Shown here: positions 42,992-52,239 of the stretch, in pieces
How positions within the stretch are numbered: position 1 is the stretch's first letter
How the letters are laid out: each line of letters opens with the position of its first letter
Assembly: GCF_014904755.1 (NCBI RefSeq)
Contig: NZ_JACZFQ010000023.1
Coordinates: 62,001 to 126,000 of the forward strand
Direction: 5' to 3'
Source of the DNA: Neoluteolibacter marinus
GTDB taxonomy: Bacteria > Verrucomicrobiota > Verrucomicrobiia > Verrucomicrobiales > Akkermansiaceae
Length of the DNA: 64,000 nt
Notes under the pieces: model-generated
The model's input: the letters and a program-made list of their open reading frames with translations, nothing else
What the model was told of the DNA's origin: nothing
Databases searched by the model: none
Translations under genes and position numbers: made by a program

Positions 42992-43948
42992 CTAACGGGA
43001 TTCAAGACCGTTCCGAATGTCATCCGACCCGATGAGTTCGCGGAATTGATGATAGATTGCCCCGTCGTTGTTTCCGAAATGAGGGAGCATTGCCGCGATG
43101 GCGAGGTCCCTTTCCATCCCGGCCGGAAGCCCCGCCGCCCATGACAAATAATCGCTCCCATAGCTTTCGAGAAAGCGCGGTGTATGGTCTTCCCAGACAG
43201 ACCGGCGAGCTTTCACCGAGACTTCCTCGTTTTGCTCCGGGATGGTCCCCAACAACGAAAGAAGCTCCGCCGGACCGAATTCCGAACGATACCCCCTGGC
43301 AGCCCAATACTTTGCACCCGTCGCCTGTTGCTGCGGAAGGGTGTCGAGCAATGGACCTGCGCGGACAGGGTCAAGCTGGACGAGACTGTCGTACAAGCAA
43401 AGCCGGAGGACTTCAGTGCGCGCGACCTCGGGCAAGATCTCCGCGAAATGATCGTGGATTTCCATTGCTTCCATTTCACCGTGACGGAACGCGCAGGCAA
43501 AGTTGCGGCCGCCATCCCATTCGATTTCCGGCAGGAGAATTGCATAAAGGCACGATAGATAGAGGGCCTTGCGGGCCCGCTCACCTCGGCCATCCGACGG
43601 GTGCCCCGTAGACGCGGCGCTGCCGTCGAGATTGATCCCGATCTCGCCAAGTGCTTGGGTCAATCGCTCGGGGAGCGACGATGGCATCTCCTCACGATCG
43701 GGAGATTCGGACTTGAATGTGAAAAAGTCCGACGTGCCTCGGGATGTCTTCGCCCGCAGTCGCTTGAGGAGCCGTTGCCCCGCGACCGTAGCATCGCCGG
43801 AAATGTCGCGAGCCACCCTAGTGGCGACCCCGTCCACGGATCGCAAATCGCCTTCTGACTTTGAATCCAGGGATTCCACCGCGACGACTGCTCCCCACCC
43901 CGCGAACCCGGCGACCAGATGTAGGAAGATGATGCGAACCTTTGGCAT
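42992..43948 (-). CDS. secreted/membrane-anchored hypothetical protein
   Basis: The 318-aa protein has an N-terminal hydrophobic segment (IIFLHLVAGFAGWGAVVAV). A helical body with GPAELLSLLGTIPEQNEEVS and RFLESYGSDYLSWAAGLPAG follows, resembling in style the downstream protein. It may therefore be a distant paralog in tandem. The minus-strand order places it first in a two-gene transcript. No catalytic motif is seen. Confidence 0.6.
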   Translation of the reverse strand: MPKVRIIFLHLVAGFAGWGAVVAVESLDSKSEGDLRSVDGVATRVARDISGDATVAGQRLLKRLRAKTSRGTSDFFTFKSESPDREEMPSSLPERLTQALGEIGINLDGSAASTGHPSDGRGERARKALYLSCLYAILLPEIEWDGGRNFACAFRHGEMEAMEIHDHFAEILPEVARTEVLRLCLYDSLVQLDPVRAGPLLDTLPQQQATGAKYWAARGYRSEFGPAELLSLLGTIPEQNEEVSVKARRSVWEDHTPRFLESYGSDYLSWAAGLPAGMERDLAIAAMLPHFGNNDGAIYHQFRELIGSDDIRNGLESR

Positions 43949-44012
43949 TCTCCGATTACCCCTCGGCGCTGCATCGAAGTCAAATCACAAGCCGGAAAGG
44001 ACAAGCCGGCAC

Positions 44013-44045
44013 GAAAACGCCACCGTTCCCGGAGGAACGGTGGCG
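44013..44045 (-). terminator. rho-independent terminator for the minus-strand sugar operon
   Basis: CGCCACCGTTCC (44018-44029) and GGAACGGTGGCG (44034-44045) make a 12-bp stem with a 4-nt loop. On the minus strand the stem is followed by TTTTCG. It lies 20 bp beyond the Gfo/Idh/MocA stop. Confidence 0.88.
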
Positions 44046-44065
44046 CCGGGAAATCGAGGACGAAC

Positions 44066-45214
44066 TCAGGACTTCTTCACGTCAACCCACTGCCCGGTCC
44101 GGGCGGACTCGAGCACGGCGTCGCAGACGTACTGGGTGCCCAGGGCGTGGCGGAAGTCGGGATAGCGCTTCTCCGCCGACGGCTCGTCGAGCGACTTGAA
44201 GAACTCCGCCAGCTCGTGGGTGAAGGAGTGCTCGTAGCCGAGGCAGAGGCCGGGGACCCACCAGTTCCCGGAGTACGGGTGGTCGCCGTCGGTGGTGTGG
44301 ATGTTGGTCCAGCCGCGGCGATCGCCGGGGACGCCGTGGTCGAAGTACGAGAGGTAGTTCATGTCGTGGAGGTCCCACGCCAGCGACTTCTTCTCGCCGT
44401 TGATCTCGAAGGTGTAGAGCGCCTTGTGGCCGCGGGCGTAGCGGGTGCTCTCGAAGATCGCCAGCGAGCCGTTCTCGAAGCGGGCGAGGAAGGCGCAGGC
44501 GTCGTCGATGGTCACCGCCTGCTTCTCGCCGGTCGCCGTGTGGACACGCTCCTTGATGAAGGTCTCGGTCATCGCGCTGACCTGGACGATGTCGCCGTTG
44601 ATCCAGCGGGCGGTATCGATGCAGTGGGCGAGCAGGTCGCCGGTGACGCCGGAACCGGCGGCCGCGGCATCAAGGCGCCACAGGCCGGCGCCGCCTTGCG
44701 GCAGTTCTTCGGAAATCGTCCAGTCCTGCAGGAAGTTCGCGCGGTAGTGGAAGACCCGGCCGAGTTCGCCGGCATCGACGATGTTCTTCGCCAGCGTGAC
44801 CGCGGGCAGGAAGCGGTAGTTGTACCACACCAGGTTCGGCAGGCCGGAGGCCTCGACGGCCTTGACCATTTCCTCGCCCTGCTCGCCGTTGAGGGCCAGC
44901 GGCTTCTCGCAGAGGATCATCTTGCCGTGCTTGATGCACTCGAGCGCGATCTCGGCGTGGGAGTCGTTGGGCGTGCAGATGTCGACCGCGTCGATGTCGT
45001 CGCGCTTCACCAGCTCGCGCCAGTCGGTTTCGTAGGAGGCGTAGCCCCACTTCTCGGCGAACTCCTTCACCTTCTCCTCGCTGCGCCCGCAGACCGCCTG
45101 GCGGACCGGGACGTGGGTGGTGTCGAAGAAGTGGCTGAGCTGGGAATAGGCGTTCGAGTGGGTGCGGCCCATGAAGCCGTAGCCGATGAGGCCGATGCGG
45201 ATTTCTTTTTTCAT
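44066..45214 (-). CDS. Gfo/Idh/MocA-family oxidoreductase
   Basis: The 382-aa protein has an N-terminal Rossmann fold ([20 protein letters not shown], residues 6-25) and [28 protein letters not shown] has the conserved lysine, and a C-terminal alpha/beta domain follows. It should oxidise or reduce a sugar or sugar-like polyol with NAD(P). It is the most downstream gene of a minus-strand group with a cupin-like protein, a TIM-barrel isomerase, a lipoprotein and a mutarotase-like protein, so it belongs to a sugar-catabolic operon. A terminator-like hairpin with a T-run lies just downstream at 44013-44045. Confidence 0.93.
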   Translation of the reverse strand: MKKEIRIGLIGYGFMGRTHSNAYSQLSHFFDTTHVPVRQAVCGRSEEKVKEFAEKWGYASYETDWRELVKRDDIDAVDICTPNDSHAEIALECIKHGKMILCEKPLALNGEQGEEMVKAVEASGLPNLVWYNYRFLPAVTLAKNIVDAGELGRVFHYRANFLQDWTISEELPQGGAGLWRLDAAAAGSGVTGDLLAHCIDTARWINGDIVQVSAMTETFIKERVHTATGEKQAVTIDDACAFLARFENGSLAIFESTRYARGHKALYTFEINGEKKSLAWDLHDMNYLSYFDHGVPGDRRGWTNIHTTDGDHPYSGNWWVPGLCLGYEHSFTHELAEFFKSLDEPSAEKRYPDFRHALGTQYVCDAVLESARTGQWVDVKKS

Positions 45215-45263
45215 AATGATGAAGAGGGTCGTGTGTTGGGTTGATATTGGATTCCAATCGGCG

Positions 45264-46574
45264 TCAGACAGTGCCCGGTGTCCGGGTATGCGCGTGCTGT
45301 GGGAAGTCGAAGGTCAGGACGAGCGGTTCATCTCCCGTGTTCTCGATTTCCACACCACCACGATCCAGCGCGGCCTGGGTGATGAATCCGATCTCGGGAT
45401 AGATTTCGCCGAGCTTCATGTCCTGGTGATAGCGCACTTCGAGTTTTCCAACCCGGCCGCGTCCGCCGTTCGTGTGGAACAGCGCGGGACTTTCCGGGCG
45501 GAAACTCGTCCTGGCTCCAGGCGCAAGGGTCAATCGGAGAATGGAGCACTTCTGGTCACCGAGGATATCACCGTAAACAATCCACTGTGCGTTCACTCCG
45601 TCGCCGGAAAACTCTTCGGCGGCGATCGCCGGACGCGAATTCTTCCGAACGAAGTCGGGATCCTGGTTCGCCTCGAAGTCGAACTTGTCGACCAGGTATT
45701 CCCAGTCTTCGTGCCGGTCTTTCGGATAGTCCTCTTCCCGGCAGGCGTAGAACGCATCGGCCGCTCCGATCCTTCCGTCGAGCGTCAGGTCCTCGGCCAG
45801 GAAATGCTCGTCCATCGTGACGTGCAGCTCGTGGGTGCAAAGGTCCGTCGGCGAGTGCAGCACACCGTTCGGCATCACGAAGCCGTCGTCCAGTTTCATC
45901 ATCGTGTGCGACGACAAATGCCGCACCCCGTTGTATTCGCCCTGCCCCCAACGCTTCATGCAGGCAAGGAAATCGTCCTTGGTGACGAACGGATACAGCC
46001 CCATGGCCGTGGTGTGATAATGCGACGGGCTGACCCCGGGATTGTCGAAGGAATTGATGTCGTAGACCTCCCACTTCGACCAGTGAAGGTGGTGGGGAAT
46101 GGGGTTCAGGTTGTCGAACTTCTTGGACACGATCGGCCAGGTGACCCGGCCGAACAGGGATTGGGAAACCGCCATGAGCTTCTCTCCCATGACCGCCTCG
46201 GGATGGGTCTCGATCAGATCCTGAAGCGAGATGACCTGCCCGCCCGGAGTGAGCACGTGGGCCTCTCCCTCACGGAACGGCGCCTTTCCCGTGCGGGTAT
46301 CGATGACACCGGTCACAATGGGCACGGTGCAGCACATCCAGACTTCATCGAGTCCGGTTCCGCCCATGTAGTCCGGATAGTAGGATTTTTCATCCAGGCG
46401 AAGGCGTTTGCCCGGGGAGCAGAAGGTCCGGCCGGCGTAGCGGTGCAGAAGCTGCAGCACCCCGTCATTCTGATCGAGGCAGTCATCGAGAATCGAATCC
46501 GATCCTCCGTCGATGACATCATGATGGGGATACTCGTGAAGTTTCTCCGCGAGAATGGAAGTCGAGGCAGCCAT
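45264..46574 (-). CDS. cupin-like protein of a sugar operon
   Basis: The 436-aa protein has [15 protein letters not shown] and [14 protein letters not shown], with [20 protein letters not shown]. Several spaced His/Glu positions look like a cupin metal site (HxH, later E and H). A second cupin-like half is suggested by [12 protein letters not shown] near the C-terminus. I cannot name the enzyme; sugar isomerase-like or uronate-processing activity is possible. It is flanked on the same strand by Gfo/Idh/MocA and TIM-barrel genes, which suggests carbohydrate catabolism. The start is an ATG at 46574. Confidence 0.72.
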   Translation of the reverse strand: MAASTSILAEKLHEYPHHDVIDGGSDSILDDCLDQNDGVLQLLHRYAGRTFCSPGKRLRLDEKSYYPDYMGGTGLDEVWMCCTVPIVTGVIDTRTGKAPFREGEAHVLTPGGQVISLQDLIETHPEAVMGEKLMAVSQSLFGRVTWPIVSKKFDNLNPIPHHLHWSKWEVYDINSFDNPGVSPSHYHTTAMGLYPFVTKDDFLACMKRWGQGEYNGVRHLSSHTMMKLDDGFVMPNGVLHSPTDLCTHELHVTMDEHFLAEDLTLDGRIGAADAFYACREEDYPKDRHEDWEYLVDKFDFEANQDPDFVRKNSRPAIAAEEFSGDGVNAQWIVYGDILGDQKCSILRLTLAPGARTSFRPESPALFHTNGGRGRVGKLEVRYHQDMKLGEIYPEIGFITQAALDRGGVEIENTGDEPLVLTFDFPQHAHTRTPGTV

Positions 46575-46617
46575 GGTAGGTGGTTCCTGAAGAATGGGTA
46601 GTGGAGTGGCAGCAGCT

Positions 46618-47619
46618 TCAGAGTGCCTGGTCGACTTCGATCATCTTGCCGAGGATGGTCTCCCAGGTGCGGGCGTCCTCGAGGATCTCGTTGGCGAACA
46701 TGCAACCGTCCCAACAGATGTGCTTCATCCCGCGGGCGGCTGCGTCCTTGAGCCAGAAGGCTGAGCACCTGGCGATGTCGAGCTTGCCGTTCGGGTCGTC
46801 GGCGCGGCAATGGCGGCCGGTCTTGTCGTGGCTGCCGGTACCGTGGACCGAGCCGTCGTTCTGGGCGACGTGGAAGTCGATCGTCCACGGCCGCAGGGCG
46901 TCGGTCAGCTTCGTGTAGGCCGGCCAGAATTCCTCGTCGCTGTAGCCTTCCTTGAGCAAGGCGGCTTCCGGGGCGTTGTAGCCCATCAGGTAGAGGTAGG
47001 TGTGGGCGAGGTCGGCCTGGAAGCCGACGGTTTCCGGCATGCCGGTCGCTTCGAGCGTGTCGATCATCGCCTTCCAGGAATGCATGCCGCCCCAGCAGAT
47101 TTCTCCTTCCGCTGCCAAGCGCTCGCCGTGCTGCGCGGCGACCTTGCCGGCCTCGCGCCAGGTTTCGGCGATCTTCTTCGTGTTGCCCGCCGGGTCCTTC
47201 GCCCAGTCGGCCACGCCGCCGGCGGAGTCGATGCGGATTAACCCGTACTCGCGCACGCCGTGGGCCTTGAGAATGTCCGCGATGCGGCAGGCCTTCTCGA
47301 CGGCGAGGATGAAGTTCTTGCGGTCGTAATCGGAGCCGAAAGCCGGTCCGCCGACGGTGCCCGGCCAGACCGGGGCCACCAGCGATCCGACCTTGAGGCC
47401 CTTGGCGGCAATCTGGTCGGCCATCGCCTTGATCGCGTCGTCGGTGGCGTCGGGATCGGTATGCGGGTGGAACAGGAACAGGTCCACGCCGTCGTACTTG
47501 CGGCCGTTGACGGAGGCGGCGGCGGTCATGTCGAGCATGTGCTCGAGCGAGATTGGCGGGTGGTCGGTGCCGGCCTCCTTGCCGACGAGACCGGGCCACA
47601 TGGCGTTGTGAAGTTTCAT
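46618..47619 (-). CDS. sugar phosphate isomerase/epimerase-like TIM-barrel protein
   Basis: The 333-aa protein has the TIM-barrel AP-endonuclease-2/xylose-isomerase-like layout. [23 protein letters not shown] and [11 protein letters not shown] (Glu and His candidates) lead to [18 protein letters not shown], with the late [10 protein letters not shown] and HICWDGC. Metal ligands at Glu, Asp, His and the final Asp are likely. The substrate is probably a keto-sugar or related intermediate handled by the neighbouring dehydrogenase. It is preceded on the minus strand by the lipoprotein gene. Confidence 0.84.
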   Translation of the reverse strand: MKLHNAMWPGLVGKEAGTDHPPISLEHMLDMTAAASVNGRKYDGVDLFLFHPHTDPDATDDAIKAMADQIAAKGLKVGSLVAPVWPGTVGGPAFGSDYDRKNFILAVEKACRIADILKAHGVREYGLIRIDSAGGVADWAKDPAGNTKKIAETWREAGKVAAQHGERLAAEGEICWGGMHSWKAMIDTLEATGMPETVGFQADLAHTYLYLMGYNAPEAALLKEGYSDEEFWPAYTKLTDALRPWTIDFHVAQNDGSVHGTGSHDKTGRHCRADDPNGKLDIARCSAFWLKDAAARGMKHICWDGCMFANEILEDARTWETILGKMIEVDQAL

Positions 47620-47647
47620 GATCTTGGGTTGTGCGGTGTGTTGTTAG

Positions 47648-47998
47648 TTAGAACGGTTGATAGGGATTGAGGGTGCGGGTGATGCGGAAGCCGGAGATCC
47701 GGGCCGAACGCCCCGCGGGATCGGCCTCGACGAGAACCAAGCCACGTTTGAAATCCACGGGCACGTGGTGACCCAGCGGCAACTCGTGGAGCTTCGCGGA
47801 CGACCCGACTTTCACCATCGCCGAAGTGGCTTCGACGGAATCCAAGATAACCACGCGCTCCACGATCGAGACGGACTCATGCTGCCTGACCAGCACTCCC
47901 TCGCCGCCCCCTCCATCATGGATGGCACAGGAAGAAACGAGGCATGTGGTCGTGGCGAACACGAGATGGCGCGTAACCTTGGATCCCAAGGGCTTCAT
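47648..47998 (-). CDS. small lipoprotein of the sugar operon
   Basis: The 116-aa protein has a lipoprotein signal (LVFATTTCLVSSC, lipobox LVSSC with Cys about residue 24). A short beta-rich body follows (VERVVILDSVEATSAMVKVGSS). Envelope location is inferred from the lipobox. It has no recognised family. It sits 28 bp upstream of the isomerase gene on the same strand. Confidence 0.62.
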   Translation of the reverse strand: MKPLGSKVTRHLVFATTTCLVSSCAIHDGGGGEGVLVRQHESVSIVERVVILDSVEATSAMVKVGSSAKLHELPLGHHVPVDFKRGLVLVEADPAGRSARISGFRITRTLNPYQPF

Positions 47999-48051
47999 CT
48001 TTTGTGAGCACCCATCGCCGGGGTGCCGGGATTCTTTACCGGGCCGAAGTA

Positions 48052-48094
48052 GCGCAGGCAGACCGGCGCTTCAGTGCCGGAGCTGCGCCTGCGC
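48052..48094. repeat. nested inverted repeat (REP-like hairpin)
   Basis: GCGCAGGC (48052-48059) pairs with GCCTGCGC (48087-48094), and inside it CCGGC (48063-48067) pairs with GCCGG (48076-48080). It fills the 160-bp space between the mutarotase-like gene and the lipoprotein gene, where no convincing gene occurs. It may stabilise or attenuate the operon transcript. Confidence 0.6.
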
Positions 48095-48158
48095 AGGTCT
48101 TGGACAACGTGGGGATGATTCATGGTCTTGGGTTCAGGAATCTTGGGATATCAGTGGA

Positions 48159-49262
48159 TCAGAGAGGATATTTCCAGTCGACGGGAGTCCGCACGTTCTG
48201 GCCGGACTCGCCGGTGATGACGACGAAACCGGGGCCGTCGGGGACAATGGACCGGACCGCGCCGAATCCGTCCGGCACCGCGGCGACGGCCTGCACGATA
48301 CGCAACGAAACCGTCTGGTCCTTCTTGAAAGCACGGCTGGTCGGGATGCTGCCGGACGCCAGCAAGTCCTTGCGGGCGACATCCACCCCATCGGAAAAAT
48401 GCGAGCAAACCTCCTCGATCCCGAGCCGGCCGAAATGCGATCCGTCCCAGGGGGCCGCGTGGCGGCCGCCGTTGGAAATCCAGAACAGGGTCGCCGGGAA
48501 GTCGGCGGGGTTTTTCAGCGAATACCACACGTAGCCGTCAAGCACGGCGGCCGACCACGCGAAAGGCTGCTTCGGGGTGGTCGGCTCGTTCACCATCATC
48601 ACCAGGTCATCGTACCCCTGGCGGGCGGGATAGCGGGTCAAGTCGGTGCTCCCGCCGTTCGCAAGCGGCACCTCGCCCAGCTCCGTGAAGCGAGCGCCGG
48701 GAAGCAAGGCACCGTACTCGCGGTTGCGGGGATCGGAGAAGGCACCGGGATACACCGATGCCCACCGGAAGCCGGACACACTCACCCTGCCTTCCCCTTC
48801 TTCCAAGCCCGAAAAATCGAGGATCGGATGGGTTCCATAGTTGAAACTCCCCTCCACCCCGGAGATCCGGTGATCGCAATAAATGGCGGTCTGCCCCTCC
48901 TTGATCAGGACAATTTTCTCCATCCACCCCCCACTATCCGGATCATCCATCCCGAGATGAATGCGATCATCCCCGCCGGAAACCACCTGCCACGCGGCAT
49001 TCGCGGAAACCCCGTGCGGCGGGCCCTTCCGCTGCGGCCCGAAGGGAAAGCAAAAGAAGTCGCCACGCAGGACGGCGAGCAATCCAGGCAGCTTTGAATC
49101 CGCCTCGTCACCGCGCCACGGTGCCATCGCGTATGGCGAGACAACCCGCTCCCCGAGGTCGAATTCGACCGGGGCAAGGTGCCCGCCACGGCAGGTAATC
49201 CACAACTTCACGAGGTCGTGGGAGAGCTGCCAGCTGGGTTCACCGTGGACAAGATCGTTCAT
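48159..49262 (-). CDS. galactose-mutarotase-like/DUF4432-like protein
   Basis: The 367-aa protein has a beta-rich composition with GGHLAPVEFDLGER, MAPWRGDEADSKLPGLLAVL and FNYGTHPILDFSG. The VWYSLKNPADFPATLFWISNGGR block resembles galactose mutarotase-like superfolds. His and Glu catalytic candidates are present but cannot be confirmed. The upstream GTG at 49271 would add three residues; the ATG at 49262 is preferred. It is the first gene of the minus-strand sugar operon and diverges from the 49368 epimerase. Confidence 0.7.
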   Translation of the reverse strand: MNDLVHGEPSWQLSHDLVKLWITCRGGHLAPVEFDLGERVVSPYAMAPWRGDEADSKLPGLLAVLRGDFFCFPFGPQRKGPPHGVSANAAWQVVSGGDDRIHLGMDDPDSGGWMEKIVLIKEGQTAIYCDHRISGVEGSFNYGTHPILDFSGLEEGEGRVSVSGFRWASVYPGAFSDPRNREYGALLPGARFTELGEVPLANGGSTDLTRYPARQGYDDLVMMVNEPTTPKQPFAWSAAVLDGYVWYSLKNPADFPATLFWISNGGRHAAPWDGSHFGRLGIEEVCSHFSDGVDVARKDLLASGSIPTSRAFKKDQTVSLRIVQAVAAVPDGFGAVRSIVPDGPGFVVITGESGQNVRTPVDWKYPL

Positions 49263-49313
49263 GCAGGTCACCGATTCAGAAAAAATCTCACAATAACGGA
49301 AGCAAAATCACAT

Positions 49314-49342
49314 CGGTCCGAAAAATGAATCGCCCCGGACCG
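49314..49342. promoter_or_regulatory. inverted repeat in the divergent sugar-gene spacer
   Basis: CGGTCCG at 49314-49320 and CGGACCG at 49336-49342 are exact inverted heptamers separated by 15 bp. They lie between the mutarotase-like gene and the epimerase gene. An operator is inferred; the regulator could be the XylR-like gene at 54102. Confidence 0.4.
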
Positions 49343-49367
49343 TTTCGGCACCTACTCCAATTCCACC

Positions 49368-50213
49368 ATGAATATCGGCTTCAACACCCTCCTCTGGGGT
49401 CCCGGACTTTCGCTGGAACTCTTCCCCCTGCTCGATTCCCTCAAAGGCGCCGGCTACGATGGCGTCGAGATCCCGATCTTCGCCGCCGACGTCGCGCACC
49501 ACAAGGTGGTCGGCCAGGCCCTGAAAGACGCGGGTCTCCGCTCGACCGCCGTGACGGTGATCCCGGACGAGGAACACAATCCGTGCAGCCCCGTCGCCGC
49601 CCACCGCGCCGGAGCGGTGGATTACCTGAAGGGCATCATCGACACCTGCCAGGCCGCCGGCACCGAGATCCTGATGGGCCCCTATCACCAGCCGCTCGGG
49701 GTGTTCTCCGGCGGCGGTCCGACCAAGGATGAATGGGAACGCGCGGCGGAAGTCCACCGCCAGGCCGCCGATTACGCGCAGCAAGCCGGCGTGAAGCTGA
49801 TCATCGAGTGGCTCAACCGCTTCGAATGCTATTTCATCACCACCATGCAGCAGGGTGCCGACTACGCCGCGCTGGTGAACCACCCGAACTTCGGCACGAT
49901 GTTCGACACCTTCCACGCCAACATTGAGGAAAAGGACCCCGCCGCCTCGCTGAAGAAGCACCTCGGCGCCGTCGGCCACGTCCACATCTCGGAAAACGAC
50001 CGCGGCACCCCGGGAACCGGCCACGCCGCGATCCGCGAAAGCATCCAGGTCCTCAAGGAAGGCGGCTACGACGGCTGGCTGACCATCGAGGCCTTCGGCC
50101 GCTCGCTGCCCGAGCTCGCCGCCGCCACCCGCGTGTGGCGCGACCTCTTCCCGTCACCGGAAGAGGTCTACACCAAAGGCATCGCCTATATCAAAGAGTG
50201 CCTTGCCGACTGA
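49368..50213 (+). CDS. D-tagatose/D-psicose 3-epimerase-like sugar epimerase
   Basis: The 281-aa TIM-barrel protein has LIIEWLNRFECYFITT (Glu ligand), GTMFDTFHANIEEKDP (Asp and His), HVHISENDRGTPGTGH and LTIEAFG. These are the full set of Mn-binding residues and surrounding motifs of ketose 3-epimerases. It should interconvert a free ketose at C3, for example psicose and fructose. It is divergent from the mutarotase-like gene and close to upp, whose start lies about 80 bp past its stop. An inverted repeat lies in the divergent spacer. Confidence 0.9.
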   Translation: MNIGFNTLLWGPGLSLELFPLLDSLKGAGYDGVEIPIFAADVAHHKVVGQALKDAGLRSTAVTVIPDEEHNPCSPVAAHRAGAVDYLKGIIDTCQAAGTEILMGPYHQPLGVFSGGGPTKDEWERAAEVHRQAADYAQQAGVKLIIEWLNRFECYFITTMQQGADYAALVNHPNFGTMFDTFHANIEEKDPAASLKKHLGAVGHVHISENDRGTPGTGHAAIRESIQVLKEGGYDGWLTIEAFGRSLPELAAATRVWRDLFPSPEEVYTKGIAYIKECLAD

Positions 50214-50295
50214 GACTCTGGCCATCCCCAGACCGGGAGCAGACGGAATCACTCCCCGCTTGCCTCCCGGCACGGATCGCGCTTTCTCATGGAGC

Positions 50296-50916
50296 GTGGT
50301 TTATGTTGTCGATCATCCGCTCATCCTTGCCGAACTGACCGGCATGCGCGACCGGACCTGTCCGGGGCCGGAATTCCGCCAGCGCCTGCGCCGCATCGCC
50401 TCCTTGATGGTGCCGGCCGTCACCGCCGATTTCGAAACCAAGGTGGTCAGCTGTGAGACCCCGCTCGAGGTGACCAGCGGGCAAAAGGCCGCCCGGCGGA
50501 TCATCCTCACCCCCATCCTGCGGGCGGGCCTCGGCTTCCTCGACGGCTTCTTCGACCTTCTTCCGGACGCCGCCGTGGCCCACATCGGCCTGGCTCGGAA
50601 CGAACTGACACTCCAGCCGGAGCCCTATTACATCAAAACGCCGCCGGTGATCGCCGACTGCGAGGTGATCCTGCTCGACCCGATGCTCGCCACCGGCGGC
50701 TCCGCGGTGGAGGCCGTGCAACGGCTCGTCGACCTCGGCGCCACCCACCTGCGCTTCGCCTGCCTGGTCGCCGCACCGGAAGGGATCGCCACCTTCGAGG
50801 CGGCGTGGCCGGATGTCCCCGTTTTCACCGCGTCGATCGACCGCGGCCTGAACGACCGCGGCTACATCCTCCCCGGACTGGGGGACGCTGGCGACCGCCT
50901 GTTCGGCACGATTTGA
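50296..50916 (+). CDS. upp: uracil phosphoribosyltransferase
   Basis: Upp converts uracil and PRPP to UMP in pyrimidine salvage. The 206-aa protein has VVDHPLILAELTGMRD at the start, PILRAGLGFLDGF, the PRPP motif LLDPMLATGGSAVEAV, and SIDRGLNDRGYILPGLGDAGDRLFGT at the end, all family blocks. The GTG at 50296 gives an N-terminus that aligns with E. coli Upp. A longer frame from a TTG at 50203 overlaps the epimerase and is unlikely. Confidence 0.9.
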   Translation: MVYVVDHPLILAELTGMRDRTCPGPEFRQRLRRIASLMVPAVTADFETKVVSCETPLEVTSGQKAARRIILTPILRAGLGFLDGFFDLLPDAAVAHIGLARNELTLQPEPYYIKTPPVIADCEVILLDPMLATGGSAVEAVQRLVDLGATHLRFACLVAAPEGIATFEAAWPDVPVFTASIDRGLNDRGYILPGLGDAGDRLFGTI

Positions 50917-50945
50917 AGAATCCCTGAAATGACCGGATTTTCCCA

Positions 50946-50974
50946 TTGCCAACGGGACCGGACCTTCCTAGTTT
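50946..50974 (+). promoter_or_regulatory. promoter-like box pair before the small basic protein
   Basis: TTGCCA (50946-50951), 17 bp, TAGTTT (50969-50974), with the ATG 31 bp downstream. It shares TAGTTT with the candidates before the PhoD-like gene and acs. Sigma-70-type use is inferred. Confidence 0.5.
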
Positions 50975-51005
50975 CCGCGCCCCGTTCAGCAACAACGATT
51001 TTCCC

Positions 51006-51161
51006 ATGTCCAAGCACAGCAGCCTCAAAGCATCCGGTTCCGCAGCAGGAAAGCGCTCCGTCATGAAGCGCTTCGAGCGCGTCAAGCTCCTCAAGGAGCG
51101 CGGCCAGTGGAAGGCCGGCACCAGCCCGATCGGTCTCCCGAAGACCAAGGGTGAAGCCTGA
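51006..51161 (+). CDS. Verrucomicrobia/Chlamydiae-type small basic protein
   Basis: The 51-aa highly basic protein has KHSSLKASGS, KRSVMKRFERVKLLKERGQW and SPIGLPKTKGEA. This pattern is characteristic of the small basic protein family restricted to Verrucomicrobia and Chlamydiae and is the strongest lineage marker in the window. An RNA-associated role is thought likely for the family but is not proven here. A promoter-like pair (TTGCCA, 17-bp spacer, TAGTTT) precedes it and a terminator-like hairpin follows, so it is probably transcribed alone. Confidence 0.88.
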   Translation: MSKHSSLKASGSAAGKRSVMKRFERVKLLKERGQWKAGTSPIGLPKTKGEA

Positions 51162-51182
51162 ATCCGGGAATCCCCGATTTTC

Positions 51183-51220
51183 CGCAGACGCGCAGTGCCC
51201 GCAAGGGTCTGCGCCTTTTG
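51183..51220 (+). terminator. terminator-like hairpin after the small basic protein
   Basis: CGCAGAC (51183-51189) pairs with GTCTGCG (51207-51213), followed by CCTTTTG. The loop is long, so it is weaker than the tal terminator. Confidence 0.5.
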
Positions 51221-51260
51221 CGTTTCTAGAGCCTGAATCCTCCATCCCGACCCGACCGCC

Positions 51261-52160
51261 ATGCCCGAAGGCACCCGATTGAACAAGTTCCTCGCCTCCT
51301 GCGGGGTCGGCTCCCGCCGTGCCTGCGACGCCTTGGTGCAGGAGGGTCACGTGGAAATCAACGGCAAGCCCTGCCTCAATCCGGCCCAGCGGGTCGAAGC
51401 GACCGATTTCGTCCGGGTCGACGGCCGCCGCGTCCAGGAGAAGCAGACGACCACGGTGATGTTCCACAAGCCCCGTGGCTACGTCTGCTCGCGCGAGGAT
51501 GAACTCGGCCGCGACACCATTTACAAGGTCATCCCCCTCACCCTCCAGCACCTCCATCACGTCGGCCGCCTCGACCGCGATTCCGAGGGGCTGCTGATCC
51601 TGACCAACGACGGCGACCTCTCGCAGTCGCTGATGCACCCTTCGAAGTCGGTCGAAAAGGAGTACATCGTGACCGCCAACCAGCCGGTCCTCAACGAGCA
51701 CCTCGACCTCTTCCTGTCCGGCGTCTACGTCGAGAAGACCCGGATGGTCGCCAAGGAAGTCGCGCGCCTGTCGTCGCGCCGCTACCGGATCGTCCTCGAA
51801 ACCGGCCTCAAACGGCAGATCCGCATGATGTTCCAGGCCCTGGGCTACAAGGTCCAGAAGCTGGTCCGCCTGCGCATCGGTTCACTTGAGCTCGGGCCGC
51901 TGCCCGCAGGCGCCTGCCGGTTGATCGACGACCCCGAGATCGATCTGCTCCGCCGCAATCCCAAACGCAAGCCGGCCCGCCGCCCGGCCGCCAAGACAGC
52001 CAAGAAGGTCGCCCGCAAGGTGGCCAAGCCGGAACCGGGAACATCCCGCCCCGCCCCGCCGGCCAAGGCGGCACGCCGCCCGGCAAGCGGCAACCTGCCG
52101 CCGTCGGCCCGGCATACCTCGAAAAAGTCGGCCAAGCGGGGACCGCGGCGATCCTCCTGA
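51261..52160 (+). CDS. RluB/RsuA-family pseudouridine synthase with basic C-terminal tail
   Basis: The 299-aa protein has an N-terminal S4 RNA-binding domain (RLNKFLASCGVGSRRACDAL, residues 6-25). The catalytic domain has HHVGRLDRDSEGLLILTND, with the essential Asp in RLDRDSEGL. YIVTANQPV and GLKRQIRMM follow. It should make pseudouridine in 23S or 16S rRNA. A tail of about 60 residues rich in Lys, Ala, Arg and Pro (KPARRPAAKTAKKVARK) exceeds the E. coli length and probably adds RNA affinity. Confidence 0.92.
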   Translation: MPEGTRLNKFLASCGVGSRRACDALVQEGHVEINGKPCLNPAQRVEATDFVRVDGRRVQEKQTTTVMFHKPRGYVCSREDELGRDTIYKVIPLTLQHLHHVGRLDRDSEGLLILTNDGDLSQSLMHPSKSVEKEYIVTANQPVLNEHLDLFLSGVYVEKTRMVAKEVARLSSRRYRIVLETGLKRQIRMMFQALGYKVQKLVRLRIGSLELGPLPAGACRLIDDPEIDLLRRNPKRKPARRPAAKTAKKVARKVAKPEPGTSRPAPPAKAARRPASGNLPPSARHTSKKSAKRGPRRSS

Positions 52161-52239
52161 GCCACTGCCCGAGCCCCTCCGCTTCACGAGCCAGACCACT
52201 CGGGAAAACTGCGGCCACCCTCTTTGCCTCTCCTCGGGG

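Noticed and set aside
48004-48158. Short minus-strand frame of about 42 codons between the lipoprotein and mutarotase-like genes
   Set aside because: It runs through the nested hairpin and shows no protein-like pattern.
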